DNA of 64,000 nucleotides from Gemmobacter nectariphilus DSM 15620 (GCF_000429765.1 NZ_KE386949.1:634815-698814), one strand, 5' to 3'. Counted from the stretch's first letter, positions 8,790 to 19,058 are shown. Notes: generated by a model not told the origin, from the sequence alone. Translations and numbers: made by a program.

Positions 8790-10091
8790 ATGGACCCTTC
8801 GACACTTGATACCGGCTTCTGGCTGACCGCCGGCGCCATCCTCATGCTTCTTGTCATGTCGGGGTTCTTCTCCGGCTCGGAAACCGCGCTGACCGCCTCG
8901 TCCCGCGCCAAGCTCAAGGCGCAGGCCGACAAGGGCGACGGGCGGGCCGAAACCGCCATGCATGTCACCGAAGACAGCGAGCGCATGATCGGCGCGATCC
9001 TTCTGGGCAACAACGTGGTCAACATCCTGTCGGCCTCGCTGGCGACGGCGCTGCTGACGCGGGTGTTCGGTGACAGCGGCGTGGCGCTGGCAACGCTGGG
9101 CATGACGCTGCTGGTGCTGATCTTTGGCGAGGTGCTGCCCAAGACCTATGCCATCGCCAATCCCGAAACCGTCGCCCTGCGCGTGGCGCCGGTGATCCGG
9201 CTGCTGATCACGATCTTTGCCCCGGTGGTGACCGTGGTGCGCCTGCTGGTGCGCGGCATCCTGCGCCTGTTCGGCGTGCGCACAGACCCCGACAGCCGCA
9301 TCCTGGCCATCCGCGAGGAAATCGTCGGCGCCATCGCGCTGGGCCATTCCGAAGGCGCCGTGGAAAAAGAGGACCGCGACCGCCTGCTGGCCACGCTCGA
9401 TCTGTCGGACCGCACGGTCGAGGAGGTGATGAAGCACCGCTCCGAGGTCGAGATGATCAATGCCGACGATCCGCCCGAGAAGATCCTCGCGCAGATGCTG
9501 GCCTCGCCCCATACCCGCCTGCCGATCTATCGCGGCGACACCGAGAACATCCTTGGCATCCTGCACGCCAAGGATCTGCTGCGCGAGGTTGGCCGCATCA
9601 TCGCCCCCGAAGGGGGCGAGGCACTGGCGCTGGCGCAGCTCGATGTGCTGAAGGTGGCGCGCAAGCCCTATTTCGTGCCGGAAACCACCGATCTTGACGA
9701 CCAGATGCGCCAGTTCCTGAAACGGCGCACGCATTTCGCGCTGGTGGTGGATGAATACGGCGCGTTGCGCGGGTTGATCACACTGGAGGACATCATCGAG
9801 GAAATCGTCGGGGACATCACCGACGAATTCGACGTGACCCGCGATCAGGCCTTCAGGCGGACCGAGACGGGGGATTACATCGTCGACGGGGCGATGACGA
9901 TCCGCGATCTGAACCGCGCGCTGGACTGGGGGCTGCCCGACACCGAGGCGAACACCGTCGCCGGCCTTGTCATCCACGAGGCCCAGACGATTCCCGCCGA
10001 GGGGCAGGTGTTCAGCTTCCACGGCTTCCGCTTCGAGGTGATGACCCGGCGCGAAAACCGCATCACCCGCCTGAAGGTGCGCCCGCTTTAG
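8790..10091 (+). CDS. HlyC/CorC family protein with DUF21 and CBS domains
   Basis: 433 residues. An N-terminal DUF21 (CNNM) membrane domain of about four helices (residues 10-190, with GFFSGSETALTA and FGEVLPKTYA) is followed by two CBS domains (about 205-330) and a C-terminal CorC/HlyC transporter-associated domain (about 345-430, VDGAMTIRDLNR). The family is linked to magnesium/cobalt efflux and resistance. The old name hemolysin is not supported by any visible feature. It lies downstream of xerD, probably with its own promoter. Confidence 0.9.
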   Translation: MDPSTLDTGFWLTAGAILMLLVMSGFFSGSETALTASSRAKLKAQADKGDGRAETAMHVTEDSERMIGAILLGNNVVNILSASLATALLTRVFGDSGVALATLGMTLLVLIFGEVLPKTYAIANPETVALRVAPVIRLLITIFAPVVTVVRLLVRGILRLFGVRTDPDSRILAIREEIVGAIALGHSEGAVEKEDRDRLLATLDLSDRTVEEVMKHRSEVEMINADDPPEKILAQMLASPHTRLPIYRGDTENILGILHAKDLLREVGRIIAPEGGEALALAQLDVLKVARKPYFVPETTDLDDQMRQFLKRRTHFALVVDEYGALRGLITLEDIIEEIVGDITDEFDVTRDQAFRRTETGDYIVDGAMTIRDLNRALDWGLPDTEANTVAGLVIHEAQTIPAEGQVFSFHGFRFEVMTRRENRITRLKVRPL

Positions 10092-10243
10092 GGCGGGGTT
10101 TCCCCCCTGCCGCCTGCACAGCTGCGACCGCGACGGGCGCAGGGCAGGGCGGCGCGCCGCCATTCCCCCCCCGCGTGGCCCGGTTTCCCGCCGGGACGCG
10201 CGATCCGATGGCCGCGACATGCCGTCCGACCCCGCCCGATACC

Positions 10244-10272
10244 TTGCCGCACACGCATCATGGCGCTAAAGA
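10244..10272 (+). promoter_or_regulatory. Candidate promoter for the NDUFA9-like gene
   Basis: TTGCCG (10244-10249) and TAAAGA (10267-10272) are separated by 17 bases; the expected transcript would start near 10279, just ahead of the AAGGAGAG ribosome site. The preceding 10092-10240 stretch contains only GC-rich inverted repeats and no gene. Confidence 0.35.
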
Positions 10273-10300
10273 CAGCTAGAAGCGTCAAGGAGAGAACCGC

Positions 10301-11275
10301 ATGTCCAGGCTTGTGACCATTTATGGCGGCTCGGGGTTTGTCGGCCGGTATGTCGCGCGGCGCATGGCGCGGCTGGGCTGGCGGGTGCGCGTCGCGGTGC
10401 GCCGCCCGAACGAGGCGGTGTTCGTGCGCCCCTTTGGCGCGCCGGGTCAGGTCGAGCCGGTGCTGTGCAACATCCGCGATGATGCCTCGGTCCGCGCGGC
10501 CATGGCGGGGGCGGATGCGGTGGTCAACTGCGTCGGTGTGCTGAGCTCGCTGGGCAAGAACACCTTTGACGCGGTGCAGGACGAAGGCGCGGGCCGCATT
10601 GCCCGGATTGCCGCAGAAACCGGCGTTGCGCATCTGGTGCATGTCTCGGCGATCACCGGGGGCGAATCGGACTATGCCCGCACCAAGGCCGCAGGCGAGG
10701 CGGCGGTTCTGGCGGCCTATCCGGCGGCCGTGATCTTGCGCCCCTCGGTCATCTTCGGGATCGAGGACGGGTTCTTCAACCGCTTTGCCGGCATGGCGCG
10801 CATGTCGCCCGTCGTCGTGCTGCCGGGCGCTGCGACCCGGTTCCAGCCGGTCTATGTCGATGATGTGGCCGCCGCCGCCGTCAAGGGCGCAACCGGCGAG
10901 GCCGCGCCCGGCATCTACGAGCTGGGCGGGCCCGAAGTGCTGAGCCTGCGTCAGGTCATGGACAAGATCCTGGCGGTGATCCAGCGCAAGCGCGTCGTGT
11001 TGCCGCTGCCGATTGCGCTCGCGATGCCGCTGGCCTTTGGCGCCGACATGGTGCAGGCGATCACCATGGGGCTGGTCGAAAACAAGCTGGTCACCCGCGA
11101 TCAGCTGCGCAGCCTGCGCCATGACAGCGTGGTGTCCGAAGGTGCCCGGGGGCTGGCCGATCTGGGCATCCAGCCCACCGCCGCCGATACCGTGCTGCCC
11201 GATTACCTGTGGCGCTTCCGCCCCTCGGGGCAATATGCGGCGATCATGGAGTCGGCGCGGAACCTCAAGGGCTGA
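10301..11275 (+). CDS. Complex I NDUFA9-type protein (NAD(P)-binding epimerase fold)
   Basis: 324 residues. The N-terminal Rossmann motif [13 protein letters not shown] fits the atypical short-chain dehydrogenases related to mitochondrial complex I subunit NDUFA9. The Tyr-x3-Lys pair appears as YARTK but catalysis is not expected in this group. In alphaproteobacteria such proteins are annotated as complex I accessory or quinone-related; the exact role is not settled. TGATG overlap with the next gene shows an operon. Confidence 0.82.
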   Translation: MSRLVTIYGGSGFVGRYVARRMARLGWRVRVAVRRPNEAVFVRPFGAPGQVEPVLCNIRDDASVRAAMAGADAVVNCVGVLSSLGKNTFDAVQDEGAGRIARIAAETGVAHLVHVSAITGGESDYARTKAAGEAAVLAAYPAAVILRPSVIFGIEDGFFNRFAGMARMSPVVVLPGAATRFQPVYVDDVAAAAVKGATGEAAPGIYELGGPEVLSLRQVMDKILAVIQRKRVVLPLPIALAMPLAFGADMVQAITMGLVENKLVTRDQLRSLRHDSVVSEGARGLADLGIQPTAADTVLPDYLWRFRPSGQYAAIMESARNLKG

Positions 11276-12210
11276 TGGCCACCGCGCTTTTCACGCATGA
11301 CGACAGCCTGCGCCACCTGACCCCGCCCGGCCACCCCGAACGGGTTGAACGGGCGCAGGCGATGGCGGCCGCGCTTGCCGCGCCCCGGTTCGACGGGCTG
11401 GTGCGCCGCGCATCGCCGCTGGCGGCCGAGGCCGAGGTGCTGCGCGCCCATCCTGCCCGCCATCTTGAGGCGATCCGCGCCAATATCCCGCTGACCGGCT
11501 TCAACCCGGTCGATGGCGATACGTTCATGTCCGAAGGCTCGTTCGACGCGGCGCTGCGCGCGGTCGGGGGCTGCGGCGCGGCCGTCGATGCCGTGCTGGC
11601 GGGCGAGGTGACGAATGCCTTTGTCGCCTGCCGCCCGCCGGGCCACCATGCCGAACGCAGCCGGTCGATGGGCTTTTGCCTGTTCGGCAATATCGCCATT
11701 GCGGCGAAACGGGCGCTGGATCTGCATGGGCTGCACCGGGTCGCCATCGTCGATTTCGACGTGCACCACGGCAATGGCACCCAGGACATCCTGTGGGACG
11801 ATCCGCGCGTGCTGTTCATCTCGTCCCACCAATGGCCGCTCTATCCTGGCACCGGCCGCGCGAGCGAGACCGGCGCGCATGGCAATGTGCTGAACATCCC
11901 GCTGCGCGCCGGCACCGACGGGGCGGCGATGCGCGCGGCCTATGACCTTCAGGTCTGGCCCGAGCTCGAGGAATTTGAGCCCGAGCTGATCCTGGTCTCT
12001 GCCGGTTTCGATGCGCATGAGGCTGATCCGCTGGCCAATCTGGACTGGGACACCGAAGATTTCGCCTGGCTGACCCGCCGGCTGTGCGAAATCGCGCAGG
12101 ATCACTGCGGGGGGCGGTTGGTATCTGCCCTGGAAGGCGGCTATGATCTGGACGCGCTGGCGGCATCTGCTGCCGCGCATGTTGCCGAACTGATGGAGCA
12201 TTCCCGATGA
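11275..12210 (+). CDS. Class II histone deacetylase-like amidohydrolase
   Basis: 311 residues. A zinc-dependent deacetylase of the arginase/deacetylase fold; bacterial members act on acetylated polyamines or small amides. The catalytic His pair (RPPGHHAE) and the zinc-ligand segment (DFDVHHGNGTQ) are present, as is the late Gly-rich LEGGYDLDAL. The ATG at 11275 shares its A with the previous TGA stop. It is followed by xseB with a 4-base overlap, a gene string I recognise from related genomes. Physiological substrate unknown. Confidence 0.9.
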   Translation: MATALFTHDDSLRHLTPPGHPERVERAQAMAAALAAPRFDGLVRRASPLAAEAEVLRAHPARHLEAIRANIPLTGFNPVDGDTFMSEGSFDAALRAVGGCGAAVDAVLAGEVTNAFVACRPPGHHAERSRSMGFCLFGNIAIAAKRALDLHGLHRVAIVDFDVHHGNGTQDILWDDPRVLFISSHQWPLYPGTGRASETGAHGNVLNIPLRAGTDGAAMRAAYDLQVWPELEEFEPELILVSAGFDAHEADPLANLDWDTEDFAWLTRRLCEIAQDHCGGRLVSALEGGYDLDALAASAAAHVAELMEHSR

Positions 12211-12440
12211 CCGACCTGTCCGCCCTGAGCTTCGAGGCTGCGATGGCTGAGCTGGAAGACGTGGTGAAGAAACTGGAATCGGGCTCGGTGCCGCTGGAAG
12301 AATCCATCGCGCTGTATGAGCGCGGGGCCAAGCTGAAAGCGCATTGCGACGCCAAGCTGCGCGCGGCCGAGGAAAAGGTCGACCTGATCCGCGCCCGCGA
12401 CGGGGCGGCGGTCGGCACGGTGCCTGCCGAAGGTCTGTGA
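12207..12440 (+). CDS. xseB: Exodeoxyribonuclease VII small subunit
   Basis: 77 residues, normal size. The sequence FEAAMAELEDVVKKLESG and YERGAKLKAHCDAKL is the standard helical-hairpin small subunit that binds XseA to make exonuclease VII. ATGA overlaps with both neighbours (12207-12210) and TGATG at the end (12438-12442) show tight coupling to ispA, a common arrangement with dxs. Confidence 0.95.
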   Translation: MTDLSALSFEAAMAELEDVVKKLESGSVPLEESIALYERGAKLKAHCDAKLRAAEEKVDLIRARDGAAVGTVPAEGL

Positions 12441-13306
12441 TGCTGCCCGAACGACTGGCCGCCGCACAGGCGGCGATTGCCGCTCATCTTGAAGCTGCCA
12501 TGGCCGGGCTGCCCGATCAGCCCGTGGTCCATGCGATGCGCTATGCGGTGGCGGGCGGCAAGCGGCTGCGCGGGTTCCTGGTGCTGGAAACCGCCGCGCT
12601 GCATGGCGTGCCCGCAGCGGCCGCGCTTGAGGCGGCGGCGGCGGTCGAATGCCTGCATGCCTATTCGCTGGTGCATGACGATCTGCCGGCAATGGACGAT
12701 GATGCGCTGCGGCGCGGCCTGCCCACGGTGCATGTGAAATGGGACGAGGCAGTGGCGATTTTGGCCGGCGATGCCTTGCAGACGCTGGCGTTCCAGTTCC
12801 TGACCCATGATGCGCTGGGCCCGGCGGATCGCCGGCTGGCGCTGGTCGCGGGCCTTGCGCGCGCTTCGGGCGCCGAGGGGATGGTTCTGGGCCAGGCGCT
12901 GGACATTGCTGCCGAAACCGCAGCCCTGCCACTGACGCTGGAGCAGATCACCGCGTTGCAGGCGGGCAAGACCGGGGCGCTGATCCTGTGGTCGGGCACT
13001 GCCGGCGCCGTGCTGGCCGGGGCTGACCCCGCGCCGCTGGCGGCCTATGCCAGGGCGTTGGGGCTGGCCTTCCAGATTGCCGATGACGTGCTGGACGTGG
13101 AAGGCGATGCCGCCAAGGCCGGCAAGGCGCTGCGCAAGGATGCGGCGGCCGGCAAGGCGACCTTTGTCTCGCTGCTGGGGCTGGAGGGTGCCAAGGCGCG
13201 GGCGGCGGCGCTGGTGGCCGAGGCACAGGCGGCGCTGGCCCCCTATGGTGCGCGGGGGGATGTGTTGCGCGATCTGGCGCAGTATGTGATCGCCCGGGAC
13301 AGCTGA
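12440..13306 (+). CDS. ispA: Farnesyl (polyprenyl) diphosphate synthase
   Basis: 288 residues. Condenses IPP with DMAPP/GPP in isoprenoid synthesis. The first Asp-rich motif with two extra residues (DDLPAMDDD) and the second (QIADDVLD) are intact, typical of bacterial FPP synthases. Start at 12440 overlaps the xseB stop by one base. With dxs downstream it forms an isoprenoid module that feeds quinones, carotenoids and lipid carriers. Confidence 0.95.
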   Translation: MLPERLAAAQAAIAAHLEAAMAGLPDQPVVHAMRYAVAGGKRLRGFLVLETAALHGVPAAAALEAAAAVECLHAYSLVHDDLPAMDDDALRRGLPTVHVKWDEAVAILAGDALQTLAFQFLTHDALGPADRRLALVAGLARASGAEGMVLGQALDIAAETAALPLTLEQITALQAGKTGALILWSGTAGAVLAGADPAPLAAYARALGLAFQIADDVLDVEGDAAKAGKALRKDAAAGKATFVSLLGLEGAKARAAALVAEAQAALAPYGARGDVLRDLAQYVIARDS

Positions 13307-13310
13307 GAGC

Positions 13311-13398
13311 GGGCAGGGGGGCCTCCTGCCCCCCTCTTGGCCGTTGGCCAATTCACCCCCCGGGGGTATTTAGAAAAAGGCAAAGCAGCAGCTGCTGC
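13311..13398 (+). repeat. Repeat copy R2 upstream of dxs
   Basis: Hairpin GGGCAGG/CCTGCCC (13311-13331), a second small hairpin TTGGCC-GTT-GGCCAA, then the core CCCCCCGGGGGTATTT (13356-13371) and AAAAAGGCAAAG ending at 13385, followed by the palindrome GCAGCAGCTGCTGC. The core points toward dxs and ends 34 bases before its ATG. It separates ispA from dxs. Confidence 0.72.
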
Positions 13399-13419
13399 AC
13401 GCAAGGCAAGGCGGAACGC

Positions 13420-15333
13420 ATGACCCAACGTCCCCAGACCCCGACGCTTGACCGTGTGACGGTGCCCGCGGACCTCAAGGGGTTGAGCGATCGCGAGCTG
13501 AAATCGCTGGCCGATGAGCTGCGGGCCGAGACGATTTCGGCTGTTTCTGTGACGGGCGGGCACCTGGGCGCGGGCCTTGGTGTGGTGGAACTGACCGTTG
13601 CGCTGCATGCGGTGTTCGATGCGCCGCGCGACAAGATCATCTGGGATGTCGGGCACCAGTGCTATCCGCACAAGATTTTGACCGGGCGACGCGACCGCAT
13701 CCGCACCTTGCGGATGGAGGGTGGGCTGTCGGGGTTCACCAAGCGGTCGGAAAGTGCCTATGACCCGTTCGGGGCCGCGCATAGTTCGACCTCGATTTCC
13801 GCCGCGCTGGGATTTGCGGCGGCGCGCGATCTGGGGGGGGATCCGGGCGATGCGGTGGCGGTGATCGGCGACGGGTCGATGAGCGCCGGGATGGCCTTTG
13901 AGGCGATGAACAACGCAGGCCATCTGAAGAAGCGGCTGTTCATCATTCTGAATGACAACGAGATGTCGATTGCCCCGCCGGTCGGGGCGCTGTCGGCCTA
14001 TCTGTCGCGGCTCTATGCCGGGGCGCCGTTCCAGGATCTGAAAGAGGTCGCCAAGGGGGCGGTGAAGTTCCTGCCCGAGCCGTTCCAGGAAGGGGCCAAG
14101 CGCGCCAAGGAAATGCTCAAGGGCATGGCGGTGGGCGGCACCCTGTTCGAGGCGCTGGGGATTTCCTATGTCGGACCGATCGACGGGCATGATCTGGACC
14201 AGTTGCTGCCGGTGTTGCGCACGGCCAAGGCGCGGGCGACGGGGCCGGTGCTGATCCATGTGCTGACGAAAAAGGGCAAGGGCTATGCCCCGGCCGAGCG
14301 CGCCCGCGACAAGGGCCATGCAACGGCAAAGTTCGACGTGCTGACCGGCGAGCAGGTCAAGGCGCCCTCCAACGCGCCCAGCTATACCAAGGTCTTTGCC
14401 CAGTCGCTGCTGAAAGAGGCCGAAGTGGATGGCAAGATCGTCGCCATCACTGCCGCGATGCCCGACGGCACCGGGCTGAACCTGTTTGCCGAGCGGTTCC
14501 CGGCCCGCTGTTTCGATGTCGGCATTGCCGAGCAGCATGCCGTGACCTTTGCGGCCGGGTTGGCCGCAGGCGGGATGCGGCCGTTCTGTGCGCTCTATTC
14601 CACCTTCCTGCAACGCGGCTATGATCAGGTGGTGCATGACGTGGCCATCCAGCGCCTGCCGGTGCGCTTTGCCATTGATCGCGCCGGGCTGGTCGGGGCC
14701 GATGGCGCGACGCATGCCGGGGCCTTTGACGTGGCGTTTCTGGCCAACCTGCCGGGCATGGTGGTGATGGCCGCCGCCGACGAGGCAGAGCTGGTCCACA
14801 TGGTCGCCACCGCCGCCGCCCATGACGATGGCCCCAGCGCCTTCCGCTTTCCGCGCGGCGATGGCGTGGGCGTCGAGATGCCCGAACGCGGCCGCCCGCT
14901 GGAGATCGGCAAGGGCCGCATCATGCGCCAGGGCAACCGGGTGGCGCTATTGTCCTTTGGCACCCGGCTTGCCGAGGTGATGAAGGCGGCCGAGGCGCTG
15001 GCCGCACTGGGCCTGTCCCCGACGGTGGCCGACGCGCGCTTTGCCAAGCCGCTGGACCGCGAGCTGATCTTGCAGCTGGCGCGCCACCACGAGGCGCTGA
15101 TCACCATCGAGGAAGGCGCGATCGGCGGCTTTGGCAGCCATGTCGCGCAGATGCTGGCGGATGAGGGCGTCTTTGATACCGGCCTCAAATACCGCTCGAT
15201 GGTGTTGCCGGACATCTTCATCGACCAGGCCAGCCCCGAGGCGATGTATCGCATCGCCGGCATGGATGCCGCGCATATCGAGGCCAAGGTGCTGGCCACG
15301 CTGGGGATCGAGCGGATCGGGCGGCGGGCATGA
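13420..15333 (+). CDS. dxs: 1-deoxy-D-xylulose-5-phosphate synthase
   Basis: 637 residues, full length. TPP-dependent condensation of pyruvate and glyceraldehyde 3-phosphate, the entry step of the MEP pathway. Seen: [13 protein letters not shown], the TPP/Mg motif [18 protein letters not shown], the pyrimidine-binding [18 protein letters not shown] and the C-terminal transketolase domain. ATGA overlap at 15330 with the following nucleosidase gene. Confidence 0.97.
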   Translation: MTQRPQTPTLDRVTVPADLKGLSDRELKSLADELRAETISAVSVTGGHLGAGLGVVELTVALHAVFDAPRDKIIWDVGHQCYPHKILTGRRDRIRTLRMEGGLSGFTKRSESAYDPFGAAHSSTSISAALGFAAARDLGGDPGDAVAVIGDGSMSAGMAFEAMNNAGHLKKRLFIILNDNEMSIAPPVGALSAYLSRLYAGAPFQDLKEVAKGAVKFLPEPFQEGAKRAKEMLKGMAVGGTLFEALGISYVGPIDGHDLDQLLPVLRTAKARATGPVLIHVLTKKGKGYAPAERARDKGHATAKFDVLTGEQVKAPSNAPSYTKVFAQSLLKEAEVDGKIVAITAAMPDGTGLNLFAERFPARCFDVGIAEQHAVTFAAGLAAGGMRPFCALYSTFLQRGYDQVVHDVAIQRLPVRFAIDRAGLVGADGATHAGAFDVAFLANLPGMVVMAAADEAELVHMVATAAAHDDGPSAFRFPRGDGVGVEMPERGRPLEIGKGRIMRQGNRVALLSFGTRLAEVMKAAEALAALGLSPTVADARFAKPLDRELILQLARHHEALITIEEGAIGGFGSHVAQMLADEGVFDTGLKYRSMVLPDIFIDQASPEAMYRIAGMDAAHIEAKVLATLGIERIGRRA

Positions 15334-15974
15334 CGGTCCCCGCGATGCCCGATCTGATCGCCGGGATTCCGGTGCTGTTCGTGATGGCGGCCCCGGCGGA
15401 ATATGGCCCCGCACTGCGCGCCCGCATCCGCCCGGTGATGACCGGCATCGGCCCGGTCGAGGCGGCGGTTTCCCTGACCGCGGCGCTGTCGGTCCTGGCA
15501 GGGCGGCAAAGCCTGCCGCAGCTTGTGGTCTCGCTTGGCTCGGCCGGATCGCGCCATCTGCCGCAGGCCGGGGTGTTCCAGGTGGGCTCGGTGTCCTGGC
15601 GCGACATGGATGCCTCGCCCCTGGGGTTCGAAAAGGGGCGCACGCCGTTCCTGGACTGGCCGGCCGAGGTGGCCTTGCCGCATCGTATCCCCGGCCTTCC
15701 GGTTGCGCGGCTGTCGACCGGGGGCAATATCGTCTCGGGCGCCGGCTATGACGCGATCGACGCCGATATGGTCGACATGGAGACCTTTGCCCATCTGCGC
15801 GCCGCCGACCGTTTCGGCATTCCGCTGATCGGTCTGCGCGGCGTCTCGGACGGGGCCGAGGAGCTGCGCGGCTATTCCGACTGGACCGCCCTGCTGGGCG
15901 AGATCGACCGCCATCTTGCCACCGCGGTCGGGCAACTGGAATCCGCGCTGGCGGATGGCGAGATCACGCTCTGA
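15330..15974 (+). CDS. MTA/SAH nucleosidase-like phosphorylase
   Basis: 214 residues, PNP/UDP nucleoside phosphorylase fold: the early AAPAEY, the [10 protein letters not shown] segment and the late VDMETFAHL, where the Met-Glu recognises the ribose, and [12 protein letters not shown] with the catalytic Asp. It probably hydrolyses 5'-methylthioadenosine or S-adenosylhomocysteine, or a related purine nucleoside. It is slightly short for MtnN and begins within the dxs stop, so the substrate stays open. Confidence 0.8.
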   Translation: MTVPAMPDLIAGIPVLFVMAAPAEYGPALRARIRPVMTGIGPVEAAVSLTAALSVLAGRQSLPQLVVSLGSAGSRHLPQAGVFQVGSVSWRDMDASPLGFEKGRTPFLDWPAEVALPHRIPGLPVARLSTGGNIVSGAGYDAIDADMVDMETFAHLRAADRFGIPLIGLRGVSDGAEELRGYSDWTALLGEIDRHLATAVGQLESALADGEITL

Positions 15975-15975
15975 T

Positions 15976-16058
15976 CTTTCGCCTTGATCCAAATATCCCG
16001 GGGGGCAGGCGCAGCATCTGCCAGCGGCGCAACGGTTGTCGGGGGGCTGGCCCCCCGC
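15976..16058 (-). repeat. Repeat copy R3, minus orientation
   Basis: Read on the minus strand: hairpin GGGGGGC-CA-GCCCCCC (16057-16041), about 35 bases with TTGCGCC and TGGCAGATGC, then the core CCCCCCGGGATATTTGG and ATCAAGGCGAAAG ending at 15976. It lies between two plus-strand genes, so it is antisense to local transcription and begins two bases after the nucleosidase stop. Confidence 0.7.
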
Positions 16059-16110
16059 GCGCCTTGGCTTTGCGCTTGCAGATGGCGCGGCCAAACCGGA
16101 TAGTCGCGGC

Positions 16111-16953
16111 ATGAAAACGCTGCTTTCCCTTGGTCATGGCTATTCGGCCGACGCGCTGGCCCGCCGGCTGATCCCGCAGGGTTGGCAGGTCATCGGCACC
16201 ACCCGCGATGCCGGCAAGGCCGCCGCCTTGCGCGCCCGGGGGATCGAGCCGCTGATCTGGCCGGTGGACAGTCTGGCGCCTGCGCTGGCACGGGCCAGCC
16301 ATGTGCTGGTCTCGATGGCGCCGGGGCCCGAGGGCGATCCCGTGCTGGCCCGCCACCGCGAGGAGTTGCGGCAAGCGCGGCCCGACTGGGTGGGCTATCT
16401 GTCCACCACCGGGGTCTACGGCGATCATCAGGGCGGCTGGGTGGATGAGACCACGCCGCTGACCCCTGCAACGGCCCGCGGCCTTGCGCGGATGCGGGCC
16501 GAGGCCGAGTGGCAGGCCCTGGGTCTGCCGCTGCATATCTTTCGTTTGGCGGGTATCTATGGCCCCGGGCGCGGTCCCTTCGAGAAAGTGCGCAACGGCA
16601 CCGCCCGCAGGATCATCAAGCCGGGGCAGGTGTTCTCGCGTGTCCATGTCGCGGATATCGCGCAGGTGCTGGAGGCCTCGATCACCCGCCCGAATCCGGG
16701 GGCGGTCTACAACGTCTGCGACGATGACCCCGCCCCGCCCGAAGAGGTTCTGACCCATGCCGCCGCCCTGCTTGGTCTGCCGCCACCGCCCGAGGAAAGC
16801 TGGGACACCGCCGAGCTGACCCCGATGGCGCGCAGCTTCTATGCCGAATCCAAGCGGGTGAGGAACGATCGCATCAAGGACGAGCTGGGCGTGCGGCTGA
16901 TCCACCCGGATTACCGCAGCGGGCTGGCGGCCTTGCTGGCAGAGGGCGACTAG
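16111..16953 (+). CDS. YeeZ-like NAD-dependent epimerase/SDR
   Basis: 280 residues. Extended SDR fold: a divergent N-terminal glycine motif (SLGHGYSADALARRL), STTGVYGDHQGGWVDE near the catalytic Ser, and IFRLAGIYGPGRGP as in YeeZ and related sugar-nucleotide epimerases. ATG at 16111 was chosen because the Rossmann strand begins at once; a start at 16036 reads through repeat R3. Substrate unknown. Confidence 0.82.
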   Translation: MKTLLSLGHGYSADALARRLIPQGWQVIGTTRDAGKAAALRARGIEPLIWPVDSLAPALARASHVLVSMAPGPEGDPVLARHREELRQARPDWVGYLSTTGVYGDHQGGWVDETTPLTPATARGLARMRAEAEWQALGLPLHIFRLAGIYGPGRGPFEKVRNGTARRIIKPGQVFSRVHVADIAQVLEASITRPNPGAVYNVCDDDPAPPEEVLTHAAALLGLPPPPEESWDTAELTPMARSFYAESKRVRNDRIKDELGVRLIHPDYRSGLAALLAEGD

Positions 16954-17022
16954 GGGGCCAGCCAACCTCCTGGCCCGATGCCCCCCGATAATGCCTTCGC
17001 ACCGATCAACGCGGGCCGCCGG

Positions 17023-17601
17023 TCAGCCAAGATGATTGACGCGGATCAGTTGCCGTCTGGGGCCGTCGATCACGATCTCGGTCAAGGACAGCGGCTCGAT
17101 ACTTTGGCCGATGGTCTGATCCGGGCTGCGGCCGGTGGCGCGGGCCACCTGGGTCAGGATGACGCCCAGATGCGCGACGATCACCACGGCGCCGCCGTGA
17201 TGGGCCGCGGCCAGCGACTGAACCGCCGTCTCGACCCGGGCCGAGGTATCGTTCCAGCTTTCCCCGCCCGGGGCTGCAATGTCGCCGGGGGTTTCCCAAT
17301 AGGCGCGGCTCAGCACAGGGTCGCGCCGCGCAACCTCGGGGAAGGGCAGCCCGTCCCAGTCACCGAAATGCATCTCGCGCAGCGCAGGCTGGTCGGGCAG
17401 ACGGCGGCGCGGCCCGGCCAGCGCGTCCGCCGTATCGCGGGCGCGCCTCAGATCGGACGACACGACGGGCGCATCCGCAGGCAGCAGCGCCGCCATCCGG
17501 GTGATCAGGCCAAGGTCGGACAGATCGGCCGGCACATCGCGCCAGCCGGTGAACACCTTCTGATGGGTCGGGCCATGGCGCAGCCAGAAAAAGCGGGTCA
17601 T
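17023..17601 (-). CDS. cobC: Histidine phosphatase family protein, probable alpha-ribazole phosphatase
   Basis: 192 residues. The RHG motif (FFWLRHGPTHQK), the second Arg in SSDLRRARDTA, the Glu in REMHFGDWDG and the late His in VAHLGVI are those of the phosphoglycerate-mutase-like phosphatases. It overlaps cobU by ATGA (17598-17601), which points to cobalamin synthesis, where CobC removes the phosphate of alpha-ribazole phosphate. A general phosphatase role cannot be excluded. Confidence 0.8.
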   Translation of the reverse strand: MTRFFWLRHGPTHQKVFTGWRDVPADLSDLGLITRMAALLPADAPVVSSDLRRARDTADALAGPRRRLPDQPALREMHFGDWDGLPFPEVARRDPVLSRAYWETPGDIAAPGGESWNDTSARVETAVQSLAAAHHGGAVVIVAHLGVILTQVARATGRSPDQTIGQSIEPLSLTEIVIDGPRRQLIRVNHLG

Positions 17602-18128
17602 GCGGCCCCCTCGGGCATCTGCCCCTTGAGCACCATGGGAAGGCCGGCGATCACCGCGATGGCCAGATCGGCCTGTGCGGCAAGGCGCTGGTTCAGCCGC
17701 CCCTGTGCATCGCGAAAGGCGCGGGCCAGTGCATTTTCCGGCACGATGCCCCAGCCGACCTCGTTCGAGACAATGACCACCGCGCCGGGCGCCTTGTGCA
17801 ATGCGGCCAGCAGCCCCTGGGTTGCGGCCTCCAGATCGTGGCCGCCCAGCATCTGATTGGTCAGCCACAGCGTGGCGCAGTCGATCAGCACGGTGCCGCG
17901 GGCAGCCGAAAGGGCGGCAGGCAGATCCAGCGGTGCCTCATGCGTGATCCAGCCCGCGCCCCGGTCGGCACGGTGGCGGGCGATGCGCTCGCGCATCTCG
18001 TCATCCCAAGGCTCGGCAGTGGCGATGTAGTGATGCGGTGCCGCGCCAAGGCGGGTCAGGCGTTCGGCCAGCGCGGATTTGCCGGACCGGGCACCGCCGG
18101 TGACGAAAGACAGCTTGGGCAGGGGCAT
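17598..18128 (-). CDS. cobU: Adenosylcobinamide kinase / adenosylcobinamide-phosphate guanylyltransferase
   Basis: 176 residues. Activates adenosylcobinamide to its GDP form in cobalamin nucleotide-loop assembly. P-loop GGARSGKS, the guanylylated-His region (IATAEPWDDEMRERIARHR) and VSNEVGWGIVPEN are diagnostic. Also named cobP in alphaproteobacteria. The 92-base upstream region is too short for a cobalamin riboswitch and shows only a small hairpin, so B12 control is not visible here. Confidence 0.95.
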   Translation of the reverse strand: MPLPKLSFVTGGARSGKSALAERLTRLGAAPHHYIATAEPWDDEMRERIARHRADRGAGWITHEAPLDLPAALSAARGTVLIDCATLWLTNQMLGGHDLEAATQGLLAALHKAPGAVVIVSNEVGWGIVPENALARAFRDAQGRLNQRLAAQADLAIAVIAGLPMVLKGQMPEGAA

Positions 18129-18220
18129 GGGCGGGTTCCTTCCTGCGTGCAGGTATAGGCGCGCGGGGGGCGGGCGCCAAGCCGGTTGCGCGGCGCGCGG
18201 CGGCAGGGCAGGGTGGCAGG

Positions 18221-19021
18221 ATGAAAGCCGTTCTTGCCCTGCTGCTGACCGCCGTGCCCGCCCTTGCCGGCCCGATCACCCCCGAGGCCTTGCCCGGCGC
18301 CATGCAGGGCGCCGATGTGGTGGTGCTGGGCGAGGTGCACGACAATCCGCTGCACCATGCCCATCAGGCGCAGGCGGTGGCCGCGCTGCGCCCGCGCGCG
18401 CTGGTGTTCGAGATGCTGACCCCCGACCAGGCCGCCCGTGTCACCCCCGCGCTGCGCGCCGACATGGCAGCGCTGGAGGGCGCGCTGGGCTGGAACGCTT
18501 CTGGCTGGCCGGATTTTTCGATGTATTACCCGATTTTCGCAGCGGCGCCCGAGGCCGTGGTGATCGGCGCTGCCCTGCCGCGGGCCGATGTGCGCCGCGC
18601 GGTGTCCGAGGGGGCGGCCCCGGTCTTTGGCGCCGAAGCCGCGCGCTATGGGCTGGACCAGCCACTTGCCCCCGAGGATCAGTCCGCGCGCGAGGCGATG
18701 CAGGATGCCGCCCATTGCGGGAAACTGCCGAAAACGCTGCTGCCCGGCATGGTCGAGGCGCAGCGCCTGCGCGATGCTGCACTGGCGCGTGCGGCGGTTC
18801 AGGCGATGGACCAGACCGGCGGGCCGGTCGCGGTGATCACCGGATCGGGCCATGCGCGCAAGGATCAGGGGATGCCGGCCGCCCTGGCATTGGTGGCGCC
18901 GGGCCTGCGCGTCCTGTCGGTCGGCCAGAGCGAAAGCGACCCTGGCCCCGATGCGCCCTATGATCTGTGGATCGTCACCGCGCCGCAGCCGCGCGGCGAT
19001 CCCTGCGACGGGATCAACTAG
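18221..19021 (+). CDS. ChaN family lipoprotein-like haem/iron-binding protein
   Basis: 266 residues. The signal sequence covers about residues 1-17 (ending PALAGP); there is no lipobox Cys, so the protein is likely periplasmic and soluble. The family core LGEVHDNPLHHAHQ and the late ITGSGHARKDQGMP match the ChaN/Tiki-like fold, whose studied members bind haem. The cobU gene is divergent. Role in iron or haem handling is inferred from family only. Confidence 0.8.
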   Translation: MKAVLALLLTAVPALAGPITPEALPGAMQGADVVVLGEVHDNPLHHAHQAQAVAALRPRALVFEMLTPDQAARVTPALRADMAALEGALGWNASGWPDFSMYYPIFAAAPEAVVIGAALPRADVRRAVSEGAAPVFGAEAARYGLDQPLAPEDQSAREAMQDAAHCGKLPKTLLPGMVEAQRLRDAALARAAVQAMDQTGGPVAVITGSGHARKDQGMPAALALVAPGLRVLSVGQSESDPGPDAPYDLWIVTAPQPRGDPCDGIN

Positions 19022-19058
19022 GGCCGGCTATGGCGTGTCGATGATCCGTCGGCCGGGG

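Noticed and set aside
7380-10220. 946-residue open frame on the minus strand over xerD and the CorC-like gene
   Set aside because: His/Gln/Arg-rich translation typical of GC-rich antisense frames; the plus strand carries two well-recognised genes here.
16954-17022. Further repeat copy after the YeeZ-like gene
   Set aside because: Contains GGGGGCCAGCC but no GGGTATTT core or C-run; treated as ordinary GC-rich spacer.
18129-18220. Cobalamin riboswitch upstream of cobU
   Set aside because: Only 92 bases, shared with the divergent ChaN gene; no B12-box-like conserved segment seen.
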